From assembly GCA_022606425.2 (NCBI GenBank), contig JAHDVF020000445.1, forward strand, positions 1-64,000: DNA of 64,000 nucleotides, read 5' to 3'. Numbering within the stretch: the first letter of the stretch is position 1; each line of letters starts with the position of its first letter. Under the pieces are notes generated by a model that had not been told where the DNA came from, searched no databases, and saw only the letters and a list, made by a program, of their open reading frames with translations. The position numbers were made by a program, and so were the translations under genes. This stretch comes from Lepidostoma basale. Taxonomy: Eukaryota; Arthropoda; Insecta; Trichoptera; Lepidostomatidae. Of this stretch, positions 52,080-62,214 are shown piece by piece.

Positions 52080-52340
52080 TTAGCGATTCTGTGATTAGGA
52101 CATTTTTGCACACTCCTAGCCGGTTTGTATTCTCATTAACACTCATAAATCTCAAGAAACAAAGCTTAAGTCTCCTTTTTCCGGAGCCTTTTGCTAAAGC
52201 CTGCATTTATACAAATACCCTGTCTGGGTTCGCCCTAATTTGTATATGGCGAAGTCCTTTGTAACGTATAAAACTACAATGAAAAAGTATAAAACGAAAG
52301 AAAATCTTCGAAGAAAACAGCTTTCGAGAGTTCCACGTTT
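52080..52340. promoter_or_regulatory. Candidate conserved non-coding element
   Basis: GC-richer single-copy sequence (CCTAGCCGGTTTGTATTCTC, TTTCCGGAGCCTTTTGCTAA, CTGTCTGGGTTCGCCCTAAT) without ORF. Function is an inference. Confidence 0.25.
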
Positions 52341-52509
52341 GTATCCCAATGTCGTATTAGAAAACACTTATAACAAAATTTATTGTAGTATGGAATTTAT
52401 TTCTTGTGTTTAAAAGAGGTCAATAAATAAGTCATGCTGTGGGTACTACTATTCTTCACTTAAAAATTGTTCCGTTTATGTTAAAGCACTTTTGGTTTTA
52501 TTTTAAAAA

Positions 52510-52745
52510 CAACAATAAACCATTACGCTGTTTCTCCAATATGATAGGCAGAGAAAACGAAACTCTTCACTACTTTATGATAACATACCTTTCTAGAATC
52601 CTCTGCATTCATACAGCGAGGCATTTTCTAATTTGACTGATCTCTAAAATTTGTTCAGGCCGTATTTTCTCGGTTTTCCTCGACTTCCTACTCCATTTAC
52701 ATCGTTTACTTTCTTCATCCATGCGTTCCATGTGTCCAAACCAAC
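52510..52745 (-). pseudogene. LINE-I 3' part
   Basis: AAACCATTACGCTGTTTCTC, TTCATACAGCGAGGCA, TTTTCTCGGTTTTCCTCGAC and CATGCGTTCCATGTGTCCAA in minus orientation. It ends where LINE-IV begins. Confidence 0.65.
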
Positions 52746-52985
52746 CAGTGAGAGAGGAATCAAACTGCTAAACACGATCGCTTCGGATCAACGTCTTTAA
52801 AATTAGTGAAAGTACGTTCAGAAGACAAATATTATTGACTTTAGAGAGTATCTCGTCTTCCTAATATCGAACCATATCTCATGCGTTCCTAGTATTATAT
52901 TATTATGTTTAACCTGTTTTCAATAGATGTTTTTAGTAATATATTTTGGGAAAATAAACTGAGATGATTGATTGATACTTATTAG
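52745..52985 (+). pseudogene. LINE-IV 3' end inside LINE-I
   Basis: GATCAACGTCTTTAAAATTA, GAAAGTACGTTCAGAAGACA, TCTTCCTAATATCGAACC and CAATAGATGTTTTTAG with AATAAACTGAGATGATTGAT. The minus-strand LINE-I sequence resumes at 52985, so this is a nested insertion. Its tail differs from the usual ATTTG repeats. Confidence 0.65.
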
Positions 52986-53075
52986 GGATTGCATTTATTC
53001 TCCTCTCATCGTTCTGTTGCCAGTTCCACGCTTCGATTGCATACATATAGGTTTAAACCAGAAGTGCGTTGTAAA
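52985..53075 (-). pseudogene. LINE-I continuation
   Basis: GCATTTATTCTCCTCTCATC, GTTGCCAGTTCCACGCTTCG and TTTAAACCAGAAGTGCGTTG correspond to the NWQ-x-ESRINA and LVPTLMYG-type region. It is the upstream part of the copy at 52510, separated by LINE-IV. Confidence 0.6.
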
Positions 53076-53079
53076 TATG

Positions 53080-53645
53080 CATATTAATAAAAAATATAAT
53101 ATTTTTTGTACATTACTTTGTTTTTCAAATCGAAGTTTTTCATGCAATTGAAATAGAAAATATTAAATAGCCTAAATCGGAATCAAATTTCTATCGCTGC
53201 CGTTCTATACATGTATATTGGGGTTAAATACCAAAATTATTAATTAGTATGTCATTAACGGGCATTATTAGTGCCTCCATTACTATTTATTTACGCTTTT
53301 GTAGGTTAAAGCCGTAAAATTACTTAGATATATTTTAGCAATACGCCTAAAGGCATTTGGCAATTTGATCATACGTCATTATGCTATAATAATACGACAT
53401 ACTCGTATACTGAGCATTAAATATGATATAATATTACAACTTCTATAGAAAAGACGAAATGTGTGGCCTGTTCTAAAATATCAAATACATATAACCTTAC
53501 TCTAACCTAGAAAACGGATCAGTACTTTTATATATCTAAACATGACCTTTATTTGAGGAGCTGCTTTGTGTGAAAAAATACAAGCAAAAAAATCAACAAG
53601 GCAGCTGCAATCTCTAGTTTTCCAAAATCTACACTATGGAAAAAT
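53080..53645. other. Unrecognised DNA
   Basis: Bases 53215-53345 (GGGCATTATTAGTGCCTCCA, GCCGTAAAATTACTTAGATA, ATACGCCTAAAGGCATTTGG) are non-repetitive and could be conserved. No ORF. Confidence 0.3.
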
Positions 53646-53649
53646 AAAG

Positions 53650-54065
53650 ACACGGCCATTAAGAGTTAGATGAGAATCTAAAAACTATACGTAAGACCAA
53701 TAATCAAAAAACGGTGTTGAAGCAAGGAAAAACACAGTCAGGACCAAACAAGACTTCCGAGATGAAGACACTAAGGATGAAAGCAGACAAGGCATTAAGA
53801 GATCGAATGAGAAACACTAGATTAAACTAGATATGTGAGACTGAGAATATTATAAGATTGAGTAGACAGCGTAGGAAAAACTGCTATGGTTATGTCCATA
53901 AAATAGACACCACCAGACTCCTATTTAATTCACTACATAATCATCCTCGCAGAACCTATCTTTATGAAAGATTTCCTTAAAGATGGACGGACAGCTGGAA
54001 ATCCACATCACACGAGGAACAACTCTCTGGAAAACAGATCAAACAGATCTACATTAAAAAAGAAC
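53650..54065 (+). pseudogene. LINE-III-like fragment
   Basis: Shifting plus frames read LKTIRKTNNQKTVLKQGKTQ, then FRDEDTKDESRQGI, CYGYVHKIDTTR, and SWKSTSHEEQLSGKQIKQ. The arrangement equals the ETRADT-...-GHVHRM-...-DSWKSTSREE end of RTE-like elements and matches the DSWTSASQEQ region of LINE-III. Badly decayed. Confidence 0.55.
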
Positions 54066-54179
54066 AAGAAGGATATTATTTTTCACCAGAAAATTTAATA
54101 ACATGTATTATTTAAATCAATAAATGTGATTTTTAATAGTAAGCTTTAGTTGGTCTATCCAAAATGTATTATAATACGG

Positions 54180-54560
54180 CAAATCACAATAATGTTCTTT
54201 AACCAACGCTTATGTAAGGAAGTGAAACAGTAAACTGTCAAAAAAATATATTTGAATACGTGATAATTTTTTTGATAGATAGACATCAAATGCAATTACG
54301 ATAAGGGAAAGCAGTGCGAATGAAAGCAATGACTAAAAAATTTTGAAAGGTTCATTAAGATGATTTGGACACATGGAAAAGGTGAATGAATAAAGTATTA
54401 ATTACCTATGTGAATGTTGCAGAATAAGAGTAGAGAAGTAGAAATTTAAAAAAGGTAAACAAGGCAAAATAACCTCAAATATTGTGTCTATATCACGATG
54501 TATGAATGTTGTGAAATCGAGAAAGGTATGTCAGGAGAAAACATTATGATAATTCAATAT
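54180..54560 (+). pseudogene. LINE-I copy, strongly decayed
   Basis: Recognisable parts: LMYGSETVN-type (54210), GAATGAAAGCAATGACTAAA, RWFGHMEKVNE-type (54355-54390), and TCACGATGTATGAATGTTGT then GAGAAAGGTATGTCAGG. The tail is lost. Confidence 0.6.
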
Positions 54561-54689
54561 TTCTGTATTATTCTGTATTCTTCATCAAAGGAAAAATTAG
54601 TAAAGCTTTCTAGACTTATAAACAAGCATACAGGATGTCATGCATATTTAATTTAAATAACTGATAAATATATGATACTCATTTTTTTA

Positions 54690-54775
54690 ATGTATACAAA
54701 TACTGGATTTTACCCATTACGGGTTAATCTAGACTCGTTAATGGGTAAAATCCAGTATTTTTGTACATTAAAAAA
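54690..54775. repeat. Palindromic pair of family VI ends
   Basis: ACAAATACTGGATTTTACCC, ATTACGGGTTAA and, after about 10 bases, TTAATGGGTAAAATCCAGTA, TTTTTGTACA face each other. This shows that the family VI terminus can lie in inverted orientation. Confidence 0.75.
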
Positions 54776-54919
54776 AAATGGTGTATAAAAACTGATCTAA
54801 GTTAAAAGCATACAAAAATTGGATAGTTTTCTCCAGGCGTTGTCTGGTAACGTGTGATAATTGGGTTGATAGCCTTTCACATTACATTAAAAAAGATTTT
54901 CTGATTAATGCTTACATTT

Positions 54920-55185
54920 AGTCTCAATAGATGGCGCTGGTGTAGATTGAACTAAAATATGTGAAATGTTTCTCAAAATGGTAGCATAATATACAACTTT
55001 CAAAAATAATTATCCGACGTGGTGTTCGTAAGAAGGGTGGATTGGGGATGTTGTATTACGTAAACCAATCGCTTAACCAAACCAATGACAGGCCATAAGT
55101 CCAGTAAACGCCTCGACAACCATATTATGTTTCGAAATAATTTATATCTTCGTCTCTTTTGAGATACAATTAATTATTTATTAAA
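54920..55185 (+). repeat. Family VI repeat copy
   Basis: AATAGATGGCGCTGGTGTAG, GGATTGGGGATGTTGTATTA, CAAACCAATGACAGGCCATA and ATCTTCGTCTCTTTTGAGAT match 23550-23815. The terminal ATGGGTAAAATCC part is absent here and is instead found upstream at 54690. Confidence 0.65.
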
Positions 55186-55189
55186 TTGT

Positions 55190-55555
55190 CAATTTAATTG
55201 TAATAAAAAAAAATACTTCTTAGATACGTTTATCTAACTCAATATAGAGTTAAACTTCATTTTCTTTTAAAACAGAGTGTACATAAATTTAAATTTAAAG
55301 AAGTATTTTTATAATTTAAATTAAAAGATATTTGCAGTTAAAAATTATACCTACGTATTAATGTTCAACAAAGAAATCAGAATAATAAAGATGTAAAGAA
55401 GTGTAATGAAAGACCCTAGGAGCAAATTGAGGAATGTTTCAAACAATTTATACCAGGTTAAAGAAAGGGTATTTCTATGAAGTCTTAGATCAAATAGAAA
55501 AGAATTTCAGGAAAGATTTTTCGCGAAGATACTTCTGACTAGAATGTTTGATAAT
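55190..55555. other. AT-rich DNA, nothing recognised
   Basis: No repeat match and no ORF. Confidence 0.4.
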
Positions 55556-55559
55556 TTCT

Positions 55560-55790
55560 AAATTTCCAAGAGACCAGAGGTTGAAGGGGCAGGGGCGGAG
55601 CGGGGGGTTCGCTTGTCGAACAGAATATAGTGCCGCCGGTGAAACTTTTTATTGGCAATATTTTTTAACTCCTGTTTGTAATTCTGGTCACACAAAACAA
55701 AAGGAACAGGGCGGTAGAGGAGTGAGGAGGATTGTGTGTTCTTCTAGTGAGAGGCGGCGAGCACACTTACCAGATTAAGAGCCGTATCTA
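55560..55790. other. GC-rich segment of unknown role
   Basis: GGCAGGGGCGGAGCGGGGGG, AGTGCCGCCGGTGAAACTTT and GAGAGGCGGCGAGCACACTT stand out from AT-rich flanks. On the minus strand a donor-like GTAAGTGTGC follows AATCTG at 55776. The frame upstream of it is open for only about 22 codons, so a coding exon is not supported. A promoter or non-coding exon of the minus-strand gene is possible. Confidence 0.25.
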
Positions 55791-55794
55791 ACGT

Positions 55795-56625
55795 ATAAAA
55801 ACACACCGCATCGAGTAAATATTTTGAAGCAACCGAGTAAAAAAATCAAATCACCTATATCAAAACACAACATTATTTTATGCAGTTTTTACTAAGTGTC
55901 GTCATACCCCTTTAATTTCATGATTAATTCAAGTTAAGTCTTTAGAAAGGCCAATAGAATGCACTAGATATTGTGAGGGGAAAAACATTAAAGGTGTATT
56001 TGAGATTAAAATTTTATAAACTGTATTAAGTTTGCCTTTTAAGCGAAAACGCTTCCATTTTTTACGGAAAATGTTTAAACAAGGGAAGGAAAATTTCTGT
56101 CTCTGGGTTGACTTTTAACCTGAATAAGAAAACGCTAATGGAGTCTGGGCCGTTTGATTTATTTATTTGTTGGGCCGGAGATAAAACAATATATTATGGA
56201 ATATAATAAAACTATACATCATGTTTAATCTATGAAGGAGAGACATAATGGCTTTATTACAAAACTGCCATCACATAAATTTTACAATAAAATATACTGA
56301 ACGCTTTGTCTAGTCGCTTTATAAGTTCTTGGGGCGTTTTATCCCCTTAAGCTATTTTTGTACTCTGAAACGGCTGCTCAAAGATTATTAAGTTATTCAT
56401 GAATATTTAATTGATCTTTTGAAATAACTATCTTCTCGCTTCTCTGAAAGAATTAGCGGAGACGATATATAAACACACTCTTCTTTCTTGACATACTTTT
56501 GCAGATTTCGCCAACCACCAACCGGTTTCGCTCTAGCTCAGTGATTCTTAACCAAGACGCCAGCGCGCCTTTGTGGGCGTTTTGGAAGTCAAGTGGGGCG
56601 TTTTATTTATTTTTACATTTAGGAG
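55795..56625. other. Unrecognised DNA
   Basis: 56040-56170 is GC-richer (AGCGAAAACGCTTCCATTTT, AACGCTAATGGAGTCTGGGC). 56510-56630 contains CCAACCGGTTTCGCTCTAGC and GGGCGTTTTGGAAGTCAAGT, probably another repeat. No gene. Confidence 0.3.
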
Positions 56626-56629
56626 GCGC

Positions 56630-57045
56630 TGCTGAAGTTCGATGCGTACTTCCAGTACTGACATATGGAGCAGAAACGCTAACCCTCACCAAGTCGACCA
56701 CAAGGAGACTCCGTGTAGCACAGAGGAAACACTCTCAGATCGGATAAAAAATGCTGAAATACGTAGAAGCTCGGGAGTAACAGATGTCGTCGCAAGGGTA
56801 GCGAAGCTTAAATGGTCATTTGAGGGAAATGTTGCCAGATTGGTAGACGATAGATGGACCAGAAGGGTGGTAGAATCGAGACCCCGCGAAGACGAACAAA
56901 ACAGAGGGAGACCCCCCACACGATGGTCCGATGACATTGGAAGAATTGCTGGCGATTGGATGCGAAGGGCACATGACAGGGATACGTGGAGGAGTACGGG
57001 GGAGGCCTATGTCCAGCAGTAGACGACAACGGCTGTCTTAGTAAG
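56630..57045 (+). pseudogene. LINE-II (RTE-like) C-terminal part
   Basis: VRCVLPVLTYGAETLTLTKS and RRLRVAQRK come from one frame. The next frame (from about 56735) reads DRIKNAEIRRSSGVTDVVAR, VAKLKWSFEGNVARLVDDRW and GRPPTRWSDDIGRIAGDWMR up to DTWRSTGEAYVQQ. One frameshift at about 56735 separates them. It ends with CCTATGTCCAGCAGTAGACG, the usual 3' signature. GHVAR is altered to GNVAR. Confidence 0.85.
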
Positions 57046-57258
57046 TAAGAAAGTAAGCAGAAGTTCGCGTAGGCATTGTATCAATATAGAAAAATAAGCT
57101 CATTCACGAGCTATGCACACTGATTTCTTAAGGAGCTTTGATTTTATAAGTTCTGTCAAATAAACTACACTTTCACGCGCAATTTTTTTTACTTGGACAT
57201 AATACTCAATTTCATATGAACTCTATTCTCATCATATGAACTCATATGAATTCAACTG

Positions 57259-57349
57259 TGAGAAGAAGAAGAATGATAAGAAGACGATGACGAAGAAGAA
57301 GAAGAAGAAGAAGAAGAAGAAGAAGAAGAAGAAGAAGAAGAAGAAGAAG

Positions 57350-57381
<32 letters not shown>

Positions 57382-57463
57382 GAAGAATAAGAAGAAGAAG
57401 AAGAAGAAGAAGAAGAAAAATAAGAAGAAGAAGAAGACGAAGAAGAAGAAGAAGAAGAATAAG
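57259..57463. repeat. (GAA)n microsatellite
   Basis: About 200 bases of almost pure GAA with rare TAG/TAA/GAC interruptions. Minus-strand frames of poly-F and poly-S are artefacts of the repeat. It sits about 430 bases upstream of the candidate promoter. Confidence 0.95.
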
Positions 57464-57890
57464 TAATAAACATGTTTTTTCTCAAGATACATGTCAGCAT
57501 AAATAAAACGTGTGATGGTTCATCCCATGGTATACGAGTATGCCTACTCCTCCGGAAACGGCGTGTAAGTTAGCTTTAAAGAAAGGCTACTTTGATATAG
57601 CTTAAAAATATCCGGGTTTATTGTACTTGTCGCCAATAAACAAGAGTATAATAAAAAAGTGCTACTATTTTTGGTTTCCGATAAAACCGACCCATACCGA
57701 ACCGCCCGCTAAATGAAATGCCGTTCTTTATAGCTGTAGCGATTTCGATTATCCTCGGTGGTAAAAAACACTTTCTTCTTTTCTTTATTCCTCTCTGCTC
57801 TTCCTTCTAAATCCTCCCCCGCCCCCTACGCCGGGATAACACTTCGGTTTACCTGGGACCGCTATCAGGAGGAGATAAGTTCATAGGAGG

Positions 57891-57997
57891 TATAAAAAAC
57901 AGCCACGTACGGCAGTTACACAAATATATGGTCCTCAGTCGTTAGCGCGGTCCGGTGCGGAGCCAGTAATCAAGCCGCTTGCCACAAAATTGAACTC
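57891..57997 (+). promoter_or_regulatory. Candidate promoter and non-coding first exon
   Basis: TATAAAAAAC at 57891 is followed by two initiator-like sites, GCAGTTAC (57912-57919) and TCAGTC (57935-57940), the latter a match to the arthropod initiator TCAGTY. Downstream is GC-rich, non-repetitive leader (GTTAGCGCGGTCCGGTGCGG) with no open frame, ending at a consensus donor CTC|GTAAGT (57998). Upstream 57700-57890 is GC-richer and has AGATAAG GATA sites. The only ATG (57928) stops after five codons. The TATA-to-initiator spacing is not ideal for either site (about 23 or 46). No coding exon of this gene was recognised to the right within the window. Confidence 0.35.
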
Positions 57998-58003
57998 GTA
58001 AGT

Positions 58004-58743
58004 AAAAAGTTTATATCATTCACACCGTGTTAATTAAACATGTTCACGTATGCACGGAAATATATTAAAACCAACTTTTTTACATATTTATTTCAATCCC
58101 AAAAAGTACCAGTTAACAATACAGGAACCCATAAAGCAATTAAAATAGTTTTTTTTTAGTAATTTAAATATTTTATGAAATTGCATTTTTGAAATATTTA
58201 TTTTGATACTGGCATTTCATAAATTCGTTTCAATTAAATTTATCAGTTTAAAATCCTTATCACGTGTTTTGTATTTATTCTAAATATTTTGTTTATTTTT
58301 ATTTTTTTCGTGTGAAGTATCCAGTTTGTGGCTAGATATTTTAAATTAATAAATTCAAAAAAATTTAATAAAAATATTCAAATATGATTTAAGTAAAATT
58401 GTATTCACCTAATTAAAAGTTTTTTTTTTCAAATTCATTAGGATGTCCTTTTGTAAGTTTTTTTTTAATAAATTGTGGTAGAATCAGTCACTTGTGGTAT
58501 TTAAAAAGATGGAGCTATTATATCCGTATATAAATATCGAGTTTAATTTTCCTTCTAATTAGAAAATTATCTCATTGCTGTTTTAAAAAATATTACGTTG
58601 GACAATTATCAAAATTATCTATGTACAAATTGTATTTTTAAAATACTCTATTTTCCTTTAAAAAGCAACTTTCATATAGTTTATAAGTATAAGTAAATTA
58701 CACAATATTAGTCGTATAAGTAAATTATACAATAAATATCTCA
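58004..58743. other. AT-rich DNA before the piggyBac element
   Basis: Would be first-intron sequence if the promoter at 57891 is real. No exon or repeat was recognised. Confidence 0.35.
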
Positions 58744-59052
58744 TTAACCTTTTAAATGCCAGTATGTAGAAGTGAAGCTGTACCCAGCAGGCCATGAATT
58801 TTTAATCAAAATAAATCATTTTTAAATCTTATTTTTATAAATTAAAAACATTATACCTTGAAAGGATATTTACATGACTTACCAAATTTATTCAATGTGC
58901 GGCGTATTTGCTTCCCTTCACTTAGATAAACGTATTTTAATTTTTCAGAAAATGTCAGGGTTGTCACAACTTGTCACATTTGACACATATGTATTAAGAT
59001 CGATTGTTTTTTTTTTATTGTAAACTAATATTTTTTTTTGTTGAAAAAAAAA

Positions 59053-60711
59053 TTAAAAGTCTTCTAATGTATGGTATTGTTCGAAACACGGTTCAATGCA
59101 GAGAGCCACTTTGCACTGCTTGCACTGATACCTCGATTCTTTCCTTTTCTTTTTTGATAGGCATACTACACATCTGGCCGTAGGTGCTGCTTTTTTTGCA
59201 GTTGGAGGTAGTTTGTCCATAAAGTGCCTTTCGGTTAGACGTGATGGCAGATCCGCCTTTCTTTTCCTATGGGTACATTTCGAGGGTATATTAGGATTGT
59301 GTTGTTGGATCAGTTGCCTTATCACCTCCATCTGAAACTGTGCTAGCGGCACACGTTTTCCTGTTTTTTGTCGGTGAAGTAAATGGGCATTCAGTAATGC
59401 TAGGTCCATTAGGTGAAAGAATATTTTTTTATACCACCTCATTGTCTTCCGCGATGAGTGGACACTCGACAAAACCATATCAGATTGGTCAACTGCACCC
59501 ATGTTCTTGTTATAGTCTTGAACACTTTCAGGTTTGATTATTGGTTCATTCCGGTATGTGGTTTTGCCTGTTTCGGTTAGAATAGGTGTATGAAGAGTTG
59601 TGAGCATACAAACCTCCCTTTTATCCTTCCAAATTTGGGTCGAAATGGTGTCGGTATGAAAAGTTTTCATTTCCCCCTTCTTCAGTTTTTCAGTGAACTT
59701 TGGCATACCTTTTCCATTTCTTCTTACAGTACCACAAGCATTCGTTTTCCGATCATGGAGCCTTTGGAGTAAAAGAGGACTAGTGTACCAGTTATCAATG
59801 TATAGTGTATGTCCCCTATCCAAATATGGCTCCATGAGTGTCATGACTAAGCTCCCCGATATGCCTACATGTGGATGTGGTACATATTCTGTCGTTTTCC
59901 CAGTGTAAATAATGAAGTTCAGAACATATCCCGTAGCACAGTCACACATTACAAAAAATTTAATCCCAAAACGGCTTGCTTTTGATGGAATATATTGCCT
60001 AAATGACAGTCTGCCTTTGAATAGAAGCAAACTTTCATCAATGCAAATATTCATGTAAGGATACATATACTCTCCAAATTTTTTTTTTAAATTATCCACT
60101 ATGTACCTTATTTTGAACATTTTGTCCCCACCTGTTTGCTGAGTGTTGTCACTAAAGTGGAGCATGCGAAGGATTATTTGAAATCTATTTCGAGACATGG
60201 TATCTGAATATATGGGGGAGTAAAGTAGAATGTCAGTTGACCAGTGGTCTTGAATTTTATTTCTCGAATTGCAGGCCATCAAGTGACACAAAGCCAAAAA
60301 AATGTATAGTTCCTCAATTGTTGTGTCAGTCCATTGTTTTAGCCTCCAAGACAACTCATTGCAGTTGCTCTTGACATATTGGTACTGCTTATTTGTCTCA
60401 TCACAGATGTAACTCATTAGGGTTTTAGACATGAAAAGTTTGAAGAAGTCTACTTCCCTGGTTCCAACATTTTCAATATTGGAACCTGAACTTGCACAAT
60501 CGAAAGTATTAACTTTGGGAATAAAATCATCAGTTTTCCAATCGAAAACTGGCATGGATTCGTCGATTAGAGAAATATCAGGAAAATCTTGTTCGTCATC
60601 ACTAATCTCAAAATCGACATCACTGTCATCGGAATCCGCAGTACGGCCGGCATCTTCCATGAAATCTTCATCCAGTTGTTCATGTCCAGATGTATTTGGT
60701 TCACCCTCCAT
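59053..60711 (-). CDS. piggyBac-type transposase (PGBD-like), intact
   Basis: 552 residues without interruption. An acidic N-terminus (residues 14-50, rich in D/E/S) is followed by the DDE_Tnp_1_7 catalytic domain (about 85-440). The three catalytic aspartates are readable: D257 in FVMCDCATGY, D306 in TLYIDNWYTS and D408 in MGAVDQSDM. The region ICIDESLLLFKGRLSFRQYI (222-241) is also typical. A basic stretch CTHRKRK (479-485) can serve as nuclear signal. The C-terminal cysteine-rich domain has C514, C517, C530, C533, C538 and C542, which bind zinc and recognise the transposon ends in the family. It cuts at TTAA and moves without footprint. The start is the first Met, in good A/T-rich context. 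A polyadenylation signal AATAAA is on the minus strand at 59019-59014. Nested plus ORFs are shadows. Confidence 0.96.
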   Translation of the reverse strand: MEGEPNTSGHEQLDEDFMEDAGRTADSDDSDVDFEISDDEQDFPDISLIDESMPVFDWKTDDFIPKVNTFDCASSGSNIENVGTREVDFFKLFMSKTLMSYICDETNKQYQYVKSNCNELSWRLKQWTDTTIEELYIFLALCHLMACNSRNKIQDHWSTDILLYSPIYSDTMSRNRFQIILRMLHFSDNTQQTGGDKMFKIRYIVDNLKKKFGEYMYPYMNICIDESLLLFKGRLSFRQYIPSKASRFGIKFFVMCDCATGYVLNFIIYTGKTTEYVPHPHVGISGSLVMTLMEPYLDRGHTLYIDNWYTSPLLLQRLHDRKTNACGTVRRNGKGMPKFTEKLKKGEMKTFHTDTISTQIWKDKREVCMLTTLHTPILTETGKTTYRNEPIIKPESVQDYNKNMGAVDQSDMVLSSVHSSRKTMRWYKKIFFHLMDLALLNAHLLHRQKTGKRVPLAQFQMEVIRQLIQQHNPNIPSKCTHRKRKADLPSRLTERHFMDKLPPTAKKAAPTARCVVCLSKKKRKESRYQCKQCKVALCIEPCFEQYHTLEDF

Positions 60712-61139
60712 TGTCGGCGGTCACAATAATTTACGTAAATCAAAAACACAGAAAACACATAGAGCAGAGTTGAAACACGAAAAACACAGTAAAGAAATAT
60801 ACAAACAACACAGAAAACACACAAACAAGTTAAAAAATTGATAATTGTTCTGCACAAGTATCGAAAACTAACAAAAATCAAAAAATCATAATAAAATTAT
60901 TGACGCGCGACAGATATCGGCAATATACGCGCGAAAATTGACAATCCTATTTTAGTGACTCTGTTGTCTGTCAAACGAAGCGCGTGGGTAGATCTCTATA
61001 AAATCGATATTATCAGAAAACTGTAATTTCATCTGTTTATTGAAGTACTACAAAATCATCCCAATAGATGTCTCTGTGTGTTCCATATTTTAAATTAATA
61101 AAAAAAACGGGACATATGTATGATACAGAGGCTCAAAGA

Positions 61140-61215
61140 AGAGCGAGAAATCTCGCTTTTTTTCTATGGCCGGCCTGCTGGGTACGGCCAAGAATGCGAG
61201 ATATCTCGCTCTTGG
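61140..61215. repeat. Paired palindromes in the piggyBac right end
   Basis: GCGAGAAATCTCGC at 61143-61156 (one central mismatch pair) and the perfect GCGAGATATCTCGC at 61196-61209 lie 53 bases apart, with GGCCGGCC (61168-61175) between. The left end has no such palindromes. They could be transposase or host-factor binding sites. Confidence 0.7.
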
Positions 61216-61230
61216 CACAGAAGCGGTTAA

Positions 61231-62090
61231 CCCTTAACGTACCGTGTTCAAAACAAAACGCTCGCTCCCATGTGGTAAATTCAGTTTACCGCTAACTTTA
61301 TCTAAATATCAAGCATATGACTCGATGAATCAAAATTTAATTTATGTCATCTTGTAGGGAATTTCATTAGGAATAGATCGATATCTATAACATACATGGA
61401 TTATTTGAAAAACATATCATTATTAATTTTTTTCTGGAACCATGCGATTTCTGATATGGAATGCGTCACAGCATACGAGCAACTGGACACCAAGTATAAA
61501 CTTGTCTCGCGCCGCGGCCGGCGGGGCGAGACTTTACGAGATTTTACGTATGATAAAGGCACCTAGGCAAAATGTATAGTACGTTCAAGACAACGAGTAC
61601 GTATTAATATTTGTTCCTTTTGGTAAAGTGTTAATATTTTCACAGTTCTGATATTATTAAGTTGCGTGCTGCGTTTCCATCCACAGTCGGTATTATTACG
61701 TACCTATTGAAAAGGCCAAAGATATAATTTATAATACGTTCAAAACAGCGAGTAAGTATTTGTCACTTTTGATAAAGTTGTAAATATTAGCAAAACAAAT
61801 TCTACCTTAACACGAATGAAGGTGAGGGCAGTCTTAGAAAATATTTTTTTTGGGATGAAGGAAGTAATTTTTTGCTTTTTTTTTATTACGAAATATTGAG
61901 AACACTTCAATGGAGGATTATAATATTTTTAATAATATTAGGGTCCATAGGTTTTAAGAAAATCAACTTTAAATTGGCAGTGGAAACTCAATTAACCACA
62001 TGGCAACGCGACGGTTAAAAGTGCAAAAAGTGTTGTGTTAATACAATGTTTCCAAAAATTTATTCAAATTTACTTACATTTTGTTTTATT
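61231..62090. repeat. Unrecognised DNA with GC-rich quasi-palindrome and direct repeat
   Basis: Bases 61506-61530 are a GC-rich quasi-palindrome (CTCGCGCCGCGG / CGGCGGGGCGAG). Segments 61570-61639 and 61726-61790 are diverged direct repeats (AGTACGTTCAAGACAACGAG / AATACGTTCAAAACAGCGAG). It may be an unclassified element next to piggyBac. No ORF. Confidence 0.5.
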
Positions 62091-62094
62091 TTGT

Positions 62095-62190
62095 TCAATG
62101 TGTTGACACAAACTCACATTTACACTGCATTTACTTCTTAAATTTGCATTTGACACTATCATACAATATCTGCACAAACAAATATCGCAT
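62095..62190 (-). pseudogene. LINE-I internal remnant
   Basis: CATTTACACTGCATTTACTT, AATTTGCATTTGACACTATC and ATCTGCACAAAC correspond to the VSNANLRSKCSVN-type region on the minus strand. About 95 bases. Confidence 0.5.
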
Positions 62191-62214
62191 TAAAAATAAT
62201 ATCCTAAGAACTAA

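Larger units (their letters stand above)
58744..61230 (-). mobile_element. Complete piggyBac-type transposon
   Basis: TTAA at 58744-58747 and 61227-61230 bound an element of 2479 bases plus the duplicated target. Internal ends start with CC on both sides (CCTTTTAAATGCCA and, from the right, CCGCTTCTGTGCCA, 9 of 14 identical). A perfect 14-base subterminal repeat GTACCCAGCAGGCC lies at 58780-58793 and, inverted, at 61172-61185, 32 and 41 bases from the ends. Asymmetric spacing of an inner repeat is a known piggyBac trait. The transposase gene between them is intact, so the copy looks recent and may be able to move. Confidence 0.85.

Noticed and set aside
55690..55860. Coding exon on the minus strand ending at GTAAGT (55776)
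   Set aside because: The open frame before the donor is only about 22 codons with a stop upstream and no recognisable Ig or signal-peptide sequence.
57232..57500. Minus ORFs of poly-phenylalanine and poly-serine
   Set aside because: They are readings of the (GAA)n microsatellite and have no other sequence.
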